The notes under the pieces: model-generated | Databases searched by the model: none | What the model was told of the DNA's origin: nothing | What the model saw: the letters and a program-made list of their open reading frames with translations, nothing else | Shown here: positions 9,785 through 20,100 of the stretch, piece by piece | How the letters are laid out: the number at the start of each line of letters is the position of its first letter | Position numbering within the stretch: position 1 is the stretch's first letter | Made by a program: the position numbers and the translations under genes | Origin: Ettlia oleoabundans | Taxonomy: Eukaryota > Chlorophyta > Chlorophyceae > Chlamydomonadales | Reading direction: 5' to 3' | NCBI GenBank assembly: GCA_019693395.1 | Contig: JAAMXP010000699.1 | Location: 1 to 26,440, forward strand | Length of the DNA: 26,440 bases

Positions 9785-11848
9785 ATGTCTACCGTCTCGT
9801 GTAGAGTGTGAGCCGACAGCACATGATTAGCTGGGCTGCCACTGCTTGCGGCATTGCAGAGGTCGGTGCTTTATACCACACGATTGGGTACCTGAGCATC
9901 ATACCTGTGTCGACCTGCCCACTGCGCAACCCCACCTTTGTGCCGCCGCTGCAGGTGCCGTCGGAACGCTGCCGAGTACACGTGCCCCCGCTGCAACGCC
10001 CGCTACTGCTCCCTGGACTGTTACAAGCAGCACTCAAACCGGTGCACTGAAAGCTTTTTCAGGTGCCACGCTGTTTGCAGCTTGGGGTGGTATGGAGCTG
10101 CATGATGCTGTGTTGTGTGTTGTATATGCCAGCTCCAGCTCGGCTCTGCAGTGCACCCCTCCAACGCTAGGCTGCTGCTTCACATTGTCTTGTTCAGGGA
10201 TGCCGCGGTGTCAGAGCTGCGCAACATCAGTGCGGGTGAGGATGAGCAGCGGCGCATGCTTGAGATCCTGCAGCGCCTGCACCAGCAAGAGCTGGAGGAT
10301 GGCGACGGCGACGGCAGCAGCGATGACGAGGAGGACCAAGGCGGCGGCAGCGAGGGGCCGGAAGAGGAGGGCGGGCTGTCTCGGCAGACGCTGCACCGCA
10401 TATTGGCCAAAGTGCGTGCCTTTGGGGGCAGGACTGTGGGTGCAGCCGAGGGACTGGGCTGCTTGTCATGCCCACCCCACCCCCCACCCCACCCCCCTAC
10501 CAGCATGGCATGAGCTTACCAGCACAGATGCACCTCAAATCTGCCTCCCACACACGATTGCCGCCTAGCACATAAACCTGTTGGTGCTTTATTTCTTGCT
10601 GCAGATGCAGGCAGCAGGGGGCGTGCTGGATGTGGGGCCGGAGGACTTGAGCCCCGCCGAGTTGGCAGCATTCCACCGTGTCCTGGCAGCAGGTCAGCTG
10701 AGCTGCCTGGTGCAACCCTGGCAGCCCTGGTGGCTGTCTGAGGAGGCGGCGCACTTGGAGTTGAGCGCCACCGGAATGCAACTGCTGACATCGGTGGAGT
10801 CGGAGGGGGGTGAGCAGCATGACAGGCCGCAGCAGGGTGACGGCGCTGACGCTAGTAGAGCACGGCAGCAGCAGACGGCGGGGGGCATCAATGCACCCGA
10901 CGCGGCAGATGGCTGCAGCGTCCTACCTGCGCCACCCAGTCGAGCACTTCCCCCGCTGGCTGCCCTGACCAAGGTGTTGCCGTCCCCTCTGCTGCGCTAC
11001 CAGCTGCTGGATCTGCTGTACTCGTACTGCTTCACCATGCGGCGGTACAATGGGGACTATCAATGCGAGGCCGAGGCGGCGGCAGACACCCTCTTTGCCC
11101 TGTCAGCTGTGTTGGCTGCAGTGGCGCCCTCGGGGGGATCTAGCATCACTAGCGGCAGCAGCACCCTAAGTTACAGCGGCAGTGGCAACAGCAGTGCTGC
11201 CGCAGCAGCATCAGTCCTGCTGGGCTGCCTGCAGCATGCATGCCAGCCGCCTGTTGGGAGCCGGGACAGCCGTGGGTTTGCAATCGGCGTGCTGTCGGAT
11301 GTCGCTGCTCTGGTGCGGTTGGGCAGGCCCGTGGTGGTGACAGCGCTCATGGACCTGTCAAGGATGGTAGAAGCAGCACGGCAGCATCTGGAAGATGTTG
11401 GCAGTGGTGGTGACTTTGCTAACAGCAGCGGGACTAGAAGCAAGCAGGTGACTGGTGGGAGTGGCGGTCCTTGCGCAATCGTGCCCCTTGCCAGGTAACT
11501 TGAGCCTTGTCCAGATGCTCTACACACCTTACCTCACCACTGCTTCTGGTGCCTTGATTGTTGCTGCAGCAGAAGGAGTTGCGACGACAACTAGTGGCAG
11601 CCGAGCGGAAGTTGCTTTTCTTCCTGGCCTGGGCCAACGAGCAGCCAGCCGAGGTGTTTGAGCTGCTATCTTTGGCGGTTGCGGAGGAACACCATAAGCA
11701 TGCGTCTGCGGCATCAACCTCAGCACCAGAAGCCAGCGTGGCAGCCAGCCGACCAGAAGCCTTGCTGGGACAAAAGCCCAGTAGCAGCGGCAAGGGCAGC
11801 AGCCAAGGTGTGGCGAAAGCTGGTGCTGCGTTGATTGAAGAGCTGTGA
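9785..11848 (+). CDS. ZNHIT2: ZNHIT2-like protein with N-terminal HIT zinc finger
   Basis: ZNHIT2 works with the R2TP/PAQosome chaperone and, in animals, helps assemble the U5 snRNP. Five exons: 9785-9807, 9955-10062, 10198-10411, 10605-11447, 11570-11848 (488 aa). The 23-base first exon is required: joined in phase 2 it yields MSTVSCRVCRRNAAEYTCPR, completing a canonical HIT finger with Cys6, Cys9, Cys18, Cys21, Cys26, Cys30, His34 and Cys38, followed by TESFFRDAAVSELR. An acidic stretch (GDGDGSSDDEEDQ) precedes LSRQTLHRILAK. The middle has LDVGPEDLSPAELAAFHRVL and CLVQPWQPWW, family-typical features after the finger. A helical part (LRYQLLDLLYSYCFTMRRYN) and a late KELRRQLVAAERKLLFFLAW segment follow. 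Low-complexity Ser/Gly insertions lie in exon 4. A TGTAA at 11951 lies about 100 bases past the stop. Confidence 0.9.
10470..10500. repeat. C-rich CCCCAC tract in ZNHIT2 intron 3
   Basis: Imperfect CCCCACC repeats on the transcript strand inside the intron between ZNHIT2 exons 3 and 4. No function is apparent; similar C- or G-rich tracts occur in other introns of the window. Confidence 0.6.
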
Positions 11849-12372
11849 TGATGGTCGGTAGGCGCGGTGACGACAGCCAACACATCATGCACTCTGTGCA
11901 GAATCGTTTGACAAGCGGCCATGGCATTGTTGCTGAACAACAACGCCGACTGTAAACTGTCGTCCTGCAACCAGCCAGTGTGTATTTTAAGCCTGGTCGT
12001 TGCATAGCAATGTCCTCCAGCTATGGCATTGGGATCGACCTCCTGGTACTGAGGCAAAAACTCACACTAGTAGGAACTGGCAATTTGTGTCCAAGCCTCA
12101 GAGACACTGGCCTATTGGAATCTAGTTTCAGTTCGCATCGCCCCCATGCGATGCCATCATGTCGCAACATGTGCATGCTACCGGAAGCAGTCATACGTGG
12201 CGACCGGCTAGGCTTCAGACCTGCAAGCATACATTGCATTTTAGATACTACCGAATTGGACACGGCTTGAATTGCCAGTTTCGAGATCTGCACCTTGGAC
12301 GAGCCTGCACGGCTGTAGATTCCCCGCCATTCCGGGCTGCAGTTAGGCACGCTACCTGCACGCGTTGACGGT
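11849..12372. other. Spacer between ZNHIT2 and the ATL-domain gene
   Basis: About 520 bases holding the ZNHIT2 3' UTR (with TGTAA at 11951-11955) and the upstream region of the next gene, which is on the same strand. Open frames here lack recognisable features. Confidence 0.4.
11951..11955 (+). terminator. TGTAA polyadenylation signal, ZNHIT2
   Basis: TGTAA is the common green-algal polyadenylation signal. This copy lies 103 bases past the ZNHIT2 stop, a plausible 3' UTR length. Confidence 0.55.
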
Positions 12373-14513
12373 ATGGAGGGCGTGGAGGGCCTCATTGATG
12401 AGCTGGCACACCGCCGCACCCAGGAGTTGTTGCCCAGAGGCGGGCGGGCGGGCTCTGCCGGAGTTGAGGATGAGCTGGCCACAGCAGCACAGGCAAGGGG
12501 GGCACTACTGGGTTTGCCACCCACCGCTGCCTCTCGAAAACCTACACAACTAGCCGTTGCTGCCTTTGTTTGCTTCTCACAGGCTTGCCCAGTTAACCAC
12601 AATGCTAGTGCTTCAACGTTTGCCCCCTGCTGTGCAGCACCTGGATGTGATGGCATACCCAGCAGAGCACATGGCCACAGAGGAGCAGTTTGAGGGGCAC
12701 ATGCAGGAACTGGCGCCGCACGGTGTGCAAAGGTATGTTTATGCCACGGGGTTCAGAGACATACTGTCTCATTGTCTCAAACCACAACCTGTTGTCCCAC
12801 TCTGCCCCCCATTCAGGGGTTGTTTCCCGTGTGAGTTTTGCTCTGATTGCCTGTAATGCCTGTATTCCCTGGATGCCCCGGCAGGGAGCTGTATGCCTTG
12901 CAGGCAGAGGCGCAGCAGCTGGGAGGGGAGGGGGCAGTTGCTAGGGGTGGGGACGCAGAGGCTGAGGAGAATGGGCAGGGTGGAGACGCTGAGGCACAGG
13001 CAGGGGAGCAAGCACAGGAGGAGGCAGAGGAGGTGCACAATGCTGACGCAAAGTCAGGCGAAACAGCGCGGCTCGAGGGTGCGGCTGTGAGGCGTGGTGA
13101 GCAGCAGCCAGAGGAGCAGCAGAAGATGGAGGCGGTGGCTGCACCTGAGGCAAAGCAGGAGCCTGACCAGCCTTCAGACCCCACTGCACAGGGAGAGGCA
13201 ACCCCAGAGCAAGGTCTGAAGCCAGGGGTTGCAGCAGGCCAGGGGCAGGCGCCGCCAGCTGTGTCTGAGCCAGAGGGCAGCGCAGCTGCCGTTGAACAAG
13301 AGCCAGGGTTGCAGGGTAAGGGCGAGCAGCAGGAGCAAGAGCAGATGCGGGATCACGTGCGACGCATTGCTGAGGTGGCAGCACCAGATGCACAGCTGGC
13401 ACCTGATGATGCGTCACATGCTGCCACAGCTGCCCCCACCGCCACACGTGCCAGAGTGGGCAGGAAGCGCAAGGCTCCTGAATCCGTCGCGCCTGCTGAG
13501 CCTCAGCAGCAACAGGGAACTGGGGAGGCTGGAAGCACGCAATCAAGCCAGCCCAGCAGGGGCAGCAAGCGCAGTAAGAAGGGCAAGGAAGTTGGGGCCG
13601 GCAGCTACGCTGTTTTTCTGGAGGCTGTGCAGGCCATTCCTGCGGGTCAGACGGCTACCTACTCAGAGGTACCCAAAAGCGCAGGAGGAATCTGCCTGCC
13701 TGTCTTTTGTCCCTGCATCATCTGTTATCCCTGCACCATCTGTATACAACAGCTTGAATCGGTTTGACACTTGCCCAGGGTTTGAAAGCCAAAGGCATGT
13801 CCAGCCCTTGTCGCGGCCTGCACAGCATGACCTGCACCCACCCCTCCCAACTGCACCCCCCCGCTTCTGCTGCACAGGTGGCCACAACTGCTGGCAAGGG
13901 CCCCGGCAGCTCGCGCATGGTGGGCAAGGCGCTGCGTCAGCTGGACCCGCGCCATACAGATTTGCCGTGGTGGCGCGTGGTCGGTGCAGACGGCTCCCTG
14001 CACCCAGGCAGCCGCCAGCTGGCCGCACTGCAGCTGCAGAAGCTGCGGCAAGAGGGGGCGCGCCCCAAAGAAGGTGAAGGGCACAGAGCAGGGCTGCTGC
14101 TAGCAGCGTAGACTTGCCCCTGGTAGGTGACTACTGCATGACTTTGCAGTTTGCGCGCTGCAGCAAATTCACCCAAGCGACGGTGTGCTGTCCTGCTGTG
14201 ATGTGGCAGGTCAGAGCGTGGCCGACTGGTGCCGAGAGGCAGGCTGTCCACTGGTGGGCTGTTACGAGCATGGAGCACAGCGAAGGATCTACACCAAGGC
14301 GAACGACCCAGCGGCCGCCAACTTCAGCCCAGCCAAGGTATGCTTGCCGGCGGCGGTGCTGGTGGGGTTGCTGCAACTGTTGAGGTTGCACCAAGCAAGT
14401 CCATTGGGCAAACATTGCGGAGCCTCTGCCTGCAGGTGGAGAAGCTGGCCAGCGAAGAGCAGGCAAGGCACCGCGGGTTTGTGCGGATGGCAACTTTGGT
14501 GGTGGAGGAATGA
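12373..14513 (+). CDS. Alkyltransferase-like (ATL/MGMT-fold) domain protein with long N- and C-terminal extensions
   Basis: Six exons: 12373-12492, 12593-12732, 12885-13668, 13878-14073, 14150-14337, 14436-14513 (501 aa). The domain at about 325-412 resembles the DNA-binding half of O6-alkylguanine alkyltransferases: FLEAVQAIPAGQTATYSEVA, then SSRMVGKAL with the Arg-finger position (Arg361), then LPWWRVVGADGSL. The catalytic PCHRV is PWWRV, so Cys and His are both Trp. ATLs such as fission yeast Atl1 carry Trp for Cys, bind alkylated guanine without repairing it and hand it to nucleotide excision repair; that role is inferred here. Residues 88-325 are Glu/Gln/Ala/Gly-rich with basic clusters GRKRKAP and SKRSKKGK that could be nuclear signals. 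The N-terminal 86 residues and the Cys-rich C-terminal about 88 residues (SCCDVAGQSVADWCREAGC) were not recognised. Intron 1 needs a GC donor at 12493; alternatively translation could begin at the in-frame Met at 12602. Confidence 0.78.
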
Positions 14514-14825
14514 ACCAGCAGGTGGATGGGGAAGGTTGGCCCATGCGTGGCTGGAGCACCACCGATCACACACAGGTTGAGCAGCAGGGCTCGTAAGTAG
14601 TTTTTTGTTCAGCTTCTCTAGTTATTGTTTACACAACAAGCCAATGTATTTGTGTTGCACAGCTGTTCGCAGCCTGCATGTGCGAACCCCAATCTTCCTG
14701 TGCCTGCCACCCATGGCAGGTGCTCTCGACACTGGCTGCCAAGAATCAGGAAAGGGTTACAGTTGAAAGTCCAAGCAAAGACGGCAAAGCAAAGAAATAC
14801 TCGGTGCAAGTATTTGATCGGCTGC
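14514..14825. other. Convergent spacer between the ATL-domain gene and PSRP6
   Basis: About 312 bases of facing 3' UTRs. Two TGTAA copies occur on the minus strand (TTACA at 14757-14761 and 14629-14633), suiting the PSRP6 transcript. No plus-strand TGTAA was found for the ATL-domain gene. Confidence 0.45.
14757..14761 (-). terminator. TGTAA polyadenylation signal, PSRP6
   Basis: TGTAA on the minus strand, 65 bases past the PSRP6 stop. A second copy at 14629-14633 is a possible alternative. Confidence 0.5.
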
Positions 14826-15360
14826 CTACTGGCTGATCACCACGTACTCAGCTGGCGGGGCAGGGGGCGCAGGGTACTGCGCCGGGCCATGCCGCCTGTC
14901 CGCAGGGGTCCGCTTCTTCGGCCGCCGGTGTGCCATCTTCTTGGCGCCCTTGAACTCTGCAGCAGGAAAGTGATGCTACCATTTTTTCAAGTGCTCCGGT
15001 GGTGCTGCACTGATGGGAACCACAAAGCCACCAAGATAACAGAGCCCAGGGTGGCGCTTGCTGACAAGCGGCTGGGGTGCTGAGCCCAGCTGTTTCGAGT
15101 TTCTGGACCGCGCGCTCCACAAGGCTTGCACATTGGCTGTGTACTGCACCCTCGCCGCCAGGCTGTGTGGAATGGCTGGCAGAGCAGCAGGTGCCGGGGC
15201 ATGCAAGCGGCTGAGGCTCCTTGCAAAACGTCAGAGGTCCATCAGCGAGTCTCTGCATATCCTGTCCCATGCAAAGCAGTTACTCACGCGGATGGGTGGC
15301 GCAAGTCGTCACTTCCCGCGTGGAGGTAATGGAGGAAGCATGAAGCGCCGCGACGAACAT
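14826..15360 (-). CDS. PSRP6: Plastid-specific ribosomal protein 6 (cL38, large subunit), small two-exon gene
   Basis: PSRP6/cL38 is a small plastid-specific protein of the chloroplast 50S subunit. Exons in coding order: 15360-15288 and 14956-14826 (67 aa), joined in phase 1 with a GTGAGT donor. Neither exon forms a notable open frame alone, so the gene is easy to miss. The joined protein reads CATHPQFKGAKKMAHRRPKK, then RTPADRR, a Tyr-Pro-Ala-Pro-Pro stretch and PPAEYVV. This follows the plant PSRP6 pattern: Cys-x-x-x-Pro-Gln, Lys-Lys-x-x-His, basic R/K-P-K-K, TP/QP-x-D, Tyr-x-Pro-x-Pro-Pro-x-PAE then an aromatic residue. The N-terminal 24 residues (MFVAALHASSITSTREV) are Ser/Thr/Ala-rich but short for a transit peptide, so an extra upstream exon is possible; a stop lies in frame 12-14 bases before the ATG. 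It lies 179 bases downstream of the MPLKIP-type gene on the same strand. Confidence 0.8.
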
Positions 15361-15538
15361 CTTGCTGAGTTACTGATAAACAACAACAAAAAATTGAGCA
15401 TTGCTGTAGCCATCCCCAAGCACTGTTGTACTGCATGCGCCGCCACTGTACTTCTGCTGCGTCCTAATGCAGGCGTGCAGGTCCACCTTATTGTAGTTTG
15501 CAGGTAATTCGAACAAAAGAAAGCTTCAGCCTGCAACT

Positions 15539-16787
15539 TTAATGCCATGGCCTATCAGCGGCACCCTCTGGGTCCAGCCTGCCATGACCTCCCCCAGGTC
15601 CTTCCCCATCAGCCAGCTGCTCATTATCTGCATTTGCACCTGCCTGCCCACTGCCAGGCAGCAACTGCCGCTCCAGGGCTGACCATGGGTTCTCCAGCAT
15701 GGTTGGGTTGAAAAAGGCCTCAATGCCTTGGCCGCCGCCGGAAGCGCCGCCACCCCGGCCAACGTTGCGGCCTCGCCCGCCCCTCCCTGCACAGCGTGCC
15801 AGGCAGGTCAGCACGTCTCGGCCACACATCAGATAATTATCACTGATCCAGTGCTCAAGTGCGGCTTTGGTGCTCAGCACCACCAACAATATGCATTGGC
15901 AATTAACAGACGAATGCAGTCGCCATACCCAAGCCCTAGCCACGGCAGTGCCTTGCCCCCTACAGCAACTCACCGCCGCTTTGTTGCTGGCGTCCGCCAC
16001 TGCCTCCACCACGCCCTCTGCCTCCACCAGCTTGCTGCATGTAGGCGACCTGCTGCTGCTGCATGGGGGGACGCTGGAAGCCGCCTGAAGGCAGGTTGGC
16101 CCAAGGGCGCGGGGGAGGGGGAGGGGGGCCGTGCGATGGAGGCGGCGGCCTAGGCTGCCACGGCCCACCGAGCTCTACTTGCTGATAAGATGGGCCCATG
16201 TACGGCAGGGGTTGCCTCTGCTGCTGCTGGTGCTGCTGGTGCTGCTGGTGATTAGGATGTTGGGGTGGAGGGCCATAGCCCACAGGAGGCCGTGGCTGGC
16301 CCGACCAAGGCCCTGGCAGCGGCTGAGGACGGGGTGGTCCTAGGCCACCTCCCTGTTGCCACTGCTGTCCAGGCAGCATGGACAGGCCCCGCTCCTTGGC
16401 AGCTTCCTGTGCTGCGGACGTCAGCGAGTTGCGACGTTGCTGCTGCGCCTCTCGAGAGCGCTGCATGGCCCCCACCGGGTCACTGCAGAGGCAAGCACAG
16501 AGGTTGCCAGTCAAGGGACACAAGGCAACTGAATGAGACGTTTATCATACAGGCATGCAGCTCCAAACGTAGCCTGCAAGCGGCAATGCATGTTTGCACC
16601 AACTTCCAGCCAGGATCACGTGCCTGTAAAAGCTGCAGGGCCCCGAGCTGGTAGGGGGCTTGCCCTCGTCTGCAAACGGGTTGACGAGGCCTCCAGCCTG
16701 CGCGGCTGATCTACTTCCCCCTGACTCCTCTGCTACAGACTGACTGAAAGCTTTCAACCGTTTGCGTCGGTCCTCTGAGCTCTCCAT
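15539..16787 (-). CDS. MPLKIP: MPLKIP/TTDN1 - SICKLE type Pro/Gln-rich nuclear protein
   Basis: Animal MPLKIP (TTDN1) and the plant protein SICKLE are largely disordered and are linked to the intron-lariat debranching enzyme DBR1; the algal role is inferred. Exons in coding order: 16787-16624, 16482-15974, 15786-15539 (306 aa). The start MESSEDRRKRLKAFSQSVAE matches the plant form's acidic/basic N terminus. Across the first junction it reads FYSDPVGAMQ, like the family's FYxDP motif, but only if intron 1 uses a GC donor at 16623-16622. The middle is Pro/Gln/Gly-rich with His-Gln repeats and RGG-like runs near GGGRGRGGGSGG and GRGGRGRN. Near the end IEAFFNPTMLENPWSALE (246-262) matches the conserved TTDN1 C-terminal motif ending in DPW. 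A 45-residue Gly-rich tail follows. Overall similarity outside the ends is too low-complexity to be informative. Confidence 0.8.
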
Positions 16788-17177
16788 CTGGTAGCAGTGC
16801 TAACAGCGCTACCCAGGCGTGGGCGGGTGCAGCGCTGGCAGTTAACGGCCCGTCAGCTGGACTTCAGACGCGCGCACTCCCGCTCAACTACGCACCACAA
16901 CGTTTGAGAAGGGCCATGCAAAGGGGCGAGGGGAGTGTTGAAAGCAAGGCGAGTGCAGGTGATGGCAAGCTGGGGCACAGGTGCCAAGAGTGCAACACTG
17001 AGCACAATCCAAAACCAATTGTCAGAGGGTTGAGGTCATTGAGAGAGCGCATGGGAAGCCCACCACTGGACGCAGTACAGTCCATTCTACTGCCTGTGGT
17101 TCGTGCCGAAAGCGTTTGATTCAAGACTTGAGCAATCGGCCCTGAAAGAATTGGATTGCGCATTGACAAGCGCCGCG
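16788..17177. promoter_or_regulatory. Divergent spacer between MPLKIP-type and ANP32 genes
   Basis: About 390 bases between opposed starts, presumed to hold both promoters. An open frame runs upstream of the ANP32 Met at 17178 but has no ATG, so it is taken as 5' UTR. No defined element recognised. Confidence 0.45.
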
Positions 17178-20100
17178 ATGCCCAAGACGTGGGCGGACGC
17201 TCTTGCTGCTGCCACCGCCAAGCAGGAGCTCCCAGTGGCTGAAATACAACGGCTTGAACTTGATAACAGTTGTAGGACGAGCGCCGTCGAGGTTAGGGGG
17301 CCGCCAGTATAGCTGTTTTCATTTGTGACGTATGGCCGAGTGAAGCCAGCCCTGCCGGTGCAGCAGGGCAGGAGCGCAGCCTGCACCTGCAGCGCTAGGT
17401 GATGTGGCCGCGAGTGCCAGGCAGCCCGACTCCGCGTTTACCTTGTGCTCCTTGAACACCAGTGCAGGGTTTAGAGGCGTATACAAGCCTTCAGAAACTG
17501 AGCCTGGCATCATTAGGACTCAAGTCTCTTTCAGGCTTGCCACCCCAAATTACAAGCTTGTCAATCAACGACAACAACCTGACTGGAGCGTCCCTCACAG
17601 CACTCACCTCCCTCACTAGGCTCCGGCGCTTGGATCTGGCAGGTCAGTATGGGTTGCGTTGTCTGTTGGCAGCAGTGCATGCTGCTGCCCGTGTGACGCG
17701 ATCTACTCTGCAGCCGCGTGCATTGGGATGCTCTTTACCCCTGTTGCTTTCCAGTCGGACCTGGTAGGCAGACCTTCCAGAAGGTTCTCACTTGGCCCTC
17801 CTGCACTTCGGCTGCCCTGTGCACTAGTTAGCCACCGAAGGTTGCCATTTGCCCATCTTGCTGCATGCTGATCTGTTATGCAAGGTTGCGCTCAGGATAT
17901 GCTGGGCCGGTGTGGGGGATGGCGGTTGGCGCAAAGTGATCCCCGTTGCGATAGTGACCCATCGTGTACAGGCTTGCGCTCTAGCTCTTGCTTGACAATC
18001 CCTCCTCACTACTGCTGGTTTGTCGTACACAACCTTGCTCTAGTCCCCACTTTGCATTGCATCAAGGGATGCCCCCTGTACTGCGTACCTTTCCCGCCCG
18101 TACTGCTGGGCATTGATATGCCGTTCCAGGGCGATTTTCCCTGCTTTGCGACATCATACCCGGGCTGCTGCCGTCGCCACATAAACTCGCTGCTGCAGGG
18201 AACCGCATCAGCCGGGTTCAGGACCTCCATCCACTCAAGCTTTTGAAGCTTGCGAGCATCGATCTCGCGGGCAACCCGGTTGCAGACATGCCTGAGTACC
18301 GCGCGCGCGTCTTTGAGGAGCTGCCGTCGCTGACGAGCGTGGATGAGATGAACAAAAACGGTGCGTGCTCAGTTCAATAGGTCGCCTGGGGCGGTTGTCA
18401 GGCGCCGTAAATTGCAAGATGCCCGCCATAGCCTGCAAAGCGGCCGATGGCCCCAGTGCCACCCTACGGGCGTGACAGCTGGGCGGCTCCCGGTCCCCGC
18501 CGTTCAAACACTGCCTGCCGCACCCTTGCCCTCTGCAGACGAGATGGTGGAGGCAGAGGACTCTGATGGCGAGGTGTGCAATAACAGAGCCTGCTTACAG
18601 GAAGCATTAGCTTGGGTTTAGGGCCACGGGGTTGCCCGTCGAGCGTGCCTAACCCGCTGTCGCCTTGCTGGCCTGTCTGTATGACGACGTGCTACGACAG
18701 CGTGCTACAGCACCTTTTTATTGCACGCATTTCCACGGATCGATCTTGAAAATGCTCATGTTTGCTACAGGAGGAGGAGGAGGAGGAGGAGGACGATGAG
18801 TATGAGGTGAGGGTGGCTACACCAGGTGCCTCGCAGCGCCTTAAACGCTGCCAATCCTTGCCTTCATAGTTGGCGTGCTTTCAGGCAATCAATCTGGTAC
18901 CCCCCCCCGCCTCACCCATCACGACATGCAATGCAGGAGGAGGAAGACGATGACGATGATGGCGAGGTGTGCGCCCTGAACATTTGGCCATAAGATGGTG
19001 TTGCTTCATCTCTGTGGGTGCATCATGCCTTGGCTAAGCATAACGTATCAGAATATGTTCCGGGTACGACCATACGAACTCACTCCTGCCTGTTTGCTAA
19101 TCTGCAGGGCGAGGAGGGGGGTGATGGCCAAGGCGCAGCAGGTGGCGGCGGCGAGGCCGGCGATGATGGCGACGTGAGTGCCTGTGTGCACCTCCAACCC
19201 TGCTCCCCTGCACTGCATTCGCCGCCCCAGCGTCACACACCGCTCACCCACAGCTTCTTGCTTGCCACTGCACTGCAGGATGACGATGTGAGTGGCAGGC
19301 GTGCTGGGGAAGCAACAGCGCGAACCCTCTTGTTGCAGCGCACAGGCCTTCCACCAGCTTGCCAGCTTGCGTTGCAATCCACTCGCTTGTTGGGGTGGCT
19401 GCAAATCTGACCTTGTCTTGCTAGTTGCGCTTGGTTGCTGCAGGAGGAGGGTGAGGATGACGACGATGGCGGCGAGGAGGATGAGTACGGGGAGGTGGGT
19501 GCGTGCATGAAGACTGTTTTGAGGAGGTTGGTTTGTGAGGTTTGGGTGGGTTGATTGAGAGGGGGGCGGGGGCGCGATGCCTGCCAGGAGAGTCTAGAAG
19601 GGCATGCGGCCAGAACAGAGCATGTTGTTGGGCACTCACAGCGGTGACTCAGAGGCCTTACTCCTGCCTGCCTGCCTGCCTGCAGGGCGAGGAAGAGGGT
19701 GAGGAGGGAAACCCAAAGTCGCCCACCACCGCAGTGCTGCTGCAGGTAAGGCTGGCTATCAATCCCAACTGCTGTTGGGCTGCACAGTGTGATGCCTGTT
19801 CAACGTGCGGATCATCTTCTCACCTGGGAACATAGCAGCACCAGCATTGCAGGGGCCGCACCCAGTCCCTGCACTACTGTTGCTTACGCTTGTTCCTTTC
19901 TCACTTGATCTTGTTCACAGGAGAACCTGTCGGATGATGAGGAGGATTATGCGGTGAGAAAGCTTGCTGGTGGCTTGTTGGAGCACGCCTGGGCATGGTA
20001 GAGGGCTGAGGGTGCATGCGGTGGTGGTGATGCTCTGGGCCAGGTGGCGTGATGCGTCGGGGGGTTCCTGTGTGTGTTTGGCTGTACGCTGACGGATATT

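Noticed and set aside
9812..10568. Long plus-strand frame across the ZNHIT2 5' region
   Set aside because: It reads the zinc-finger exon in the wrong frame; the correct frame gives the complete Cys/His ligand set.
12941..13546. Minus-strand open frame opposite the ATL-domain gene
   Set aside because: It is the antisense shadow of the Glu/Gln/Ala-rich exon; no motif and no splice partner.
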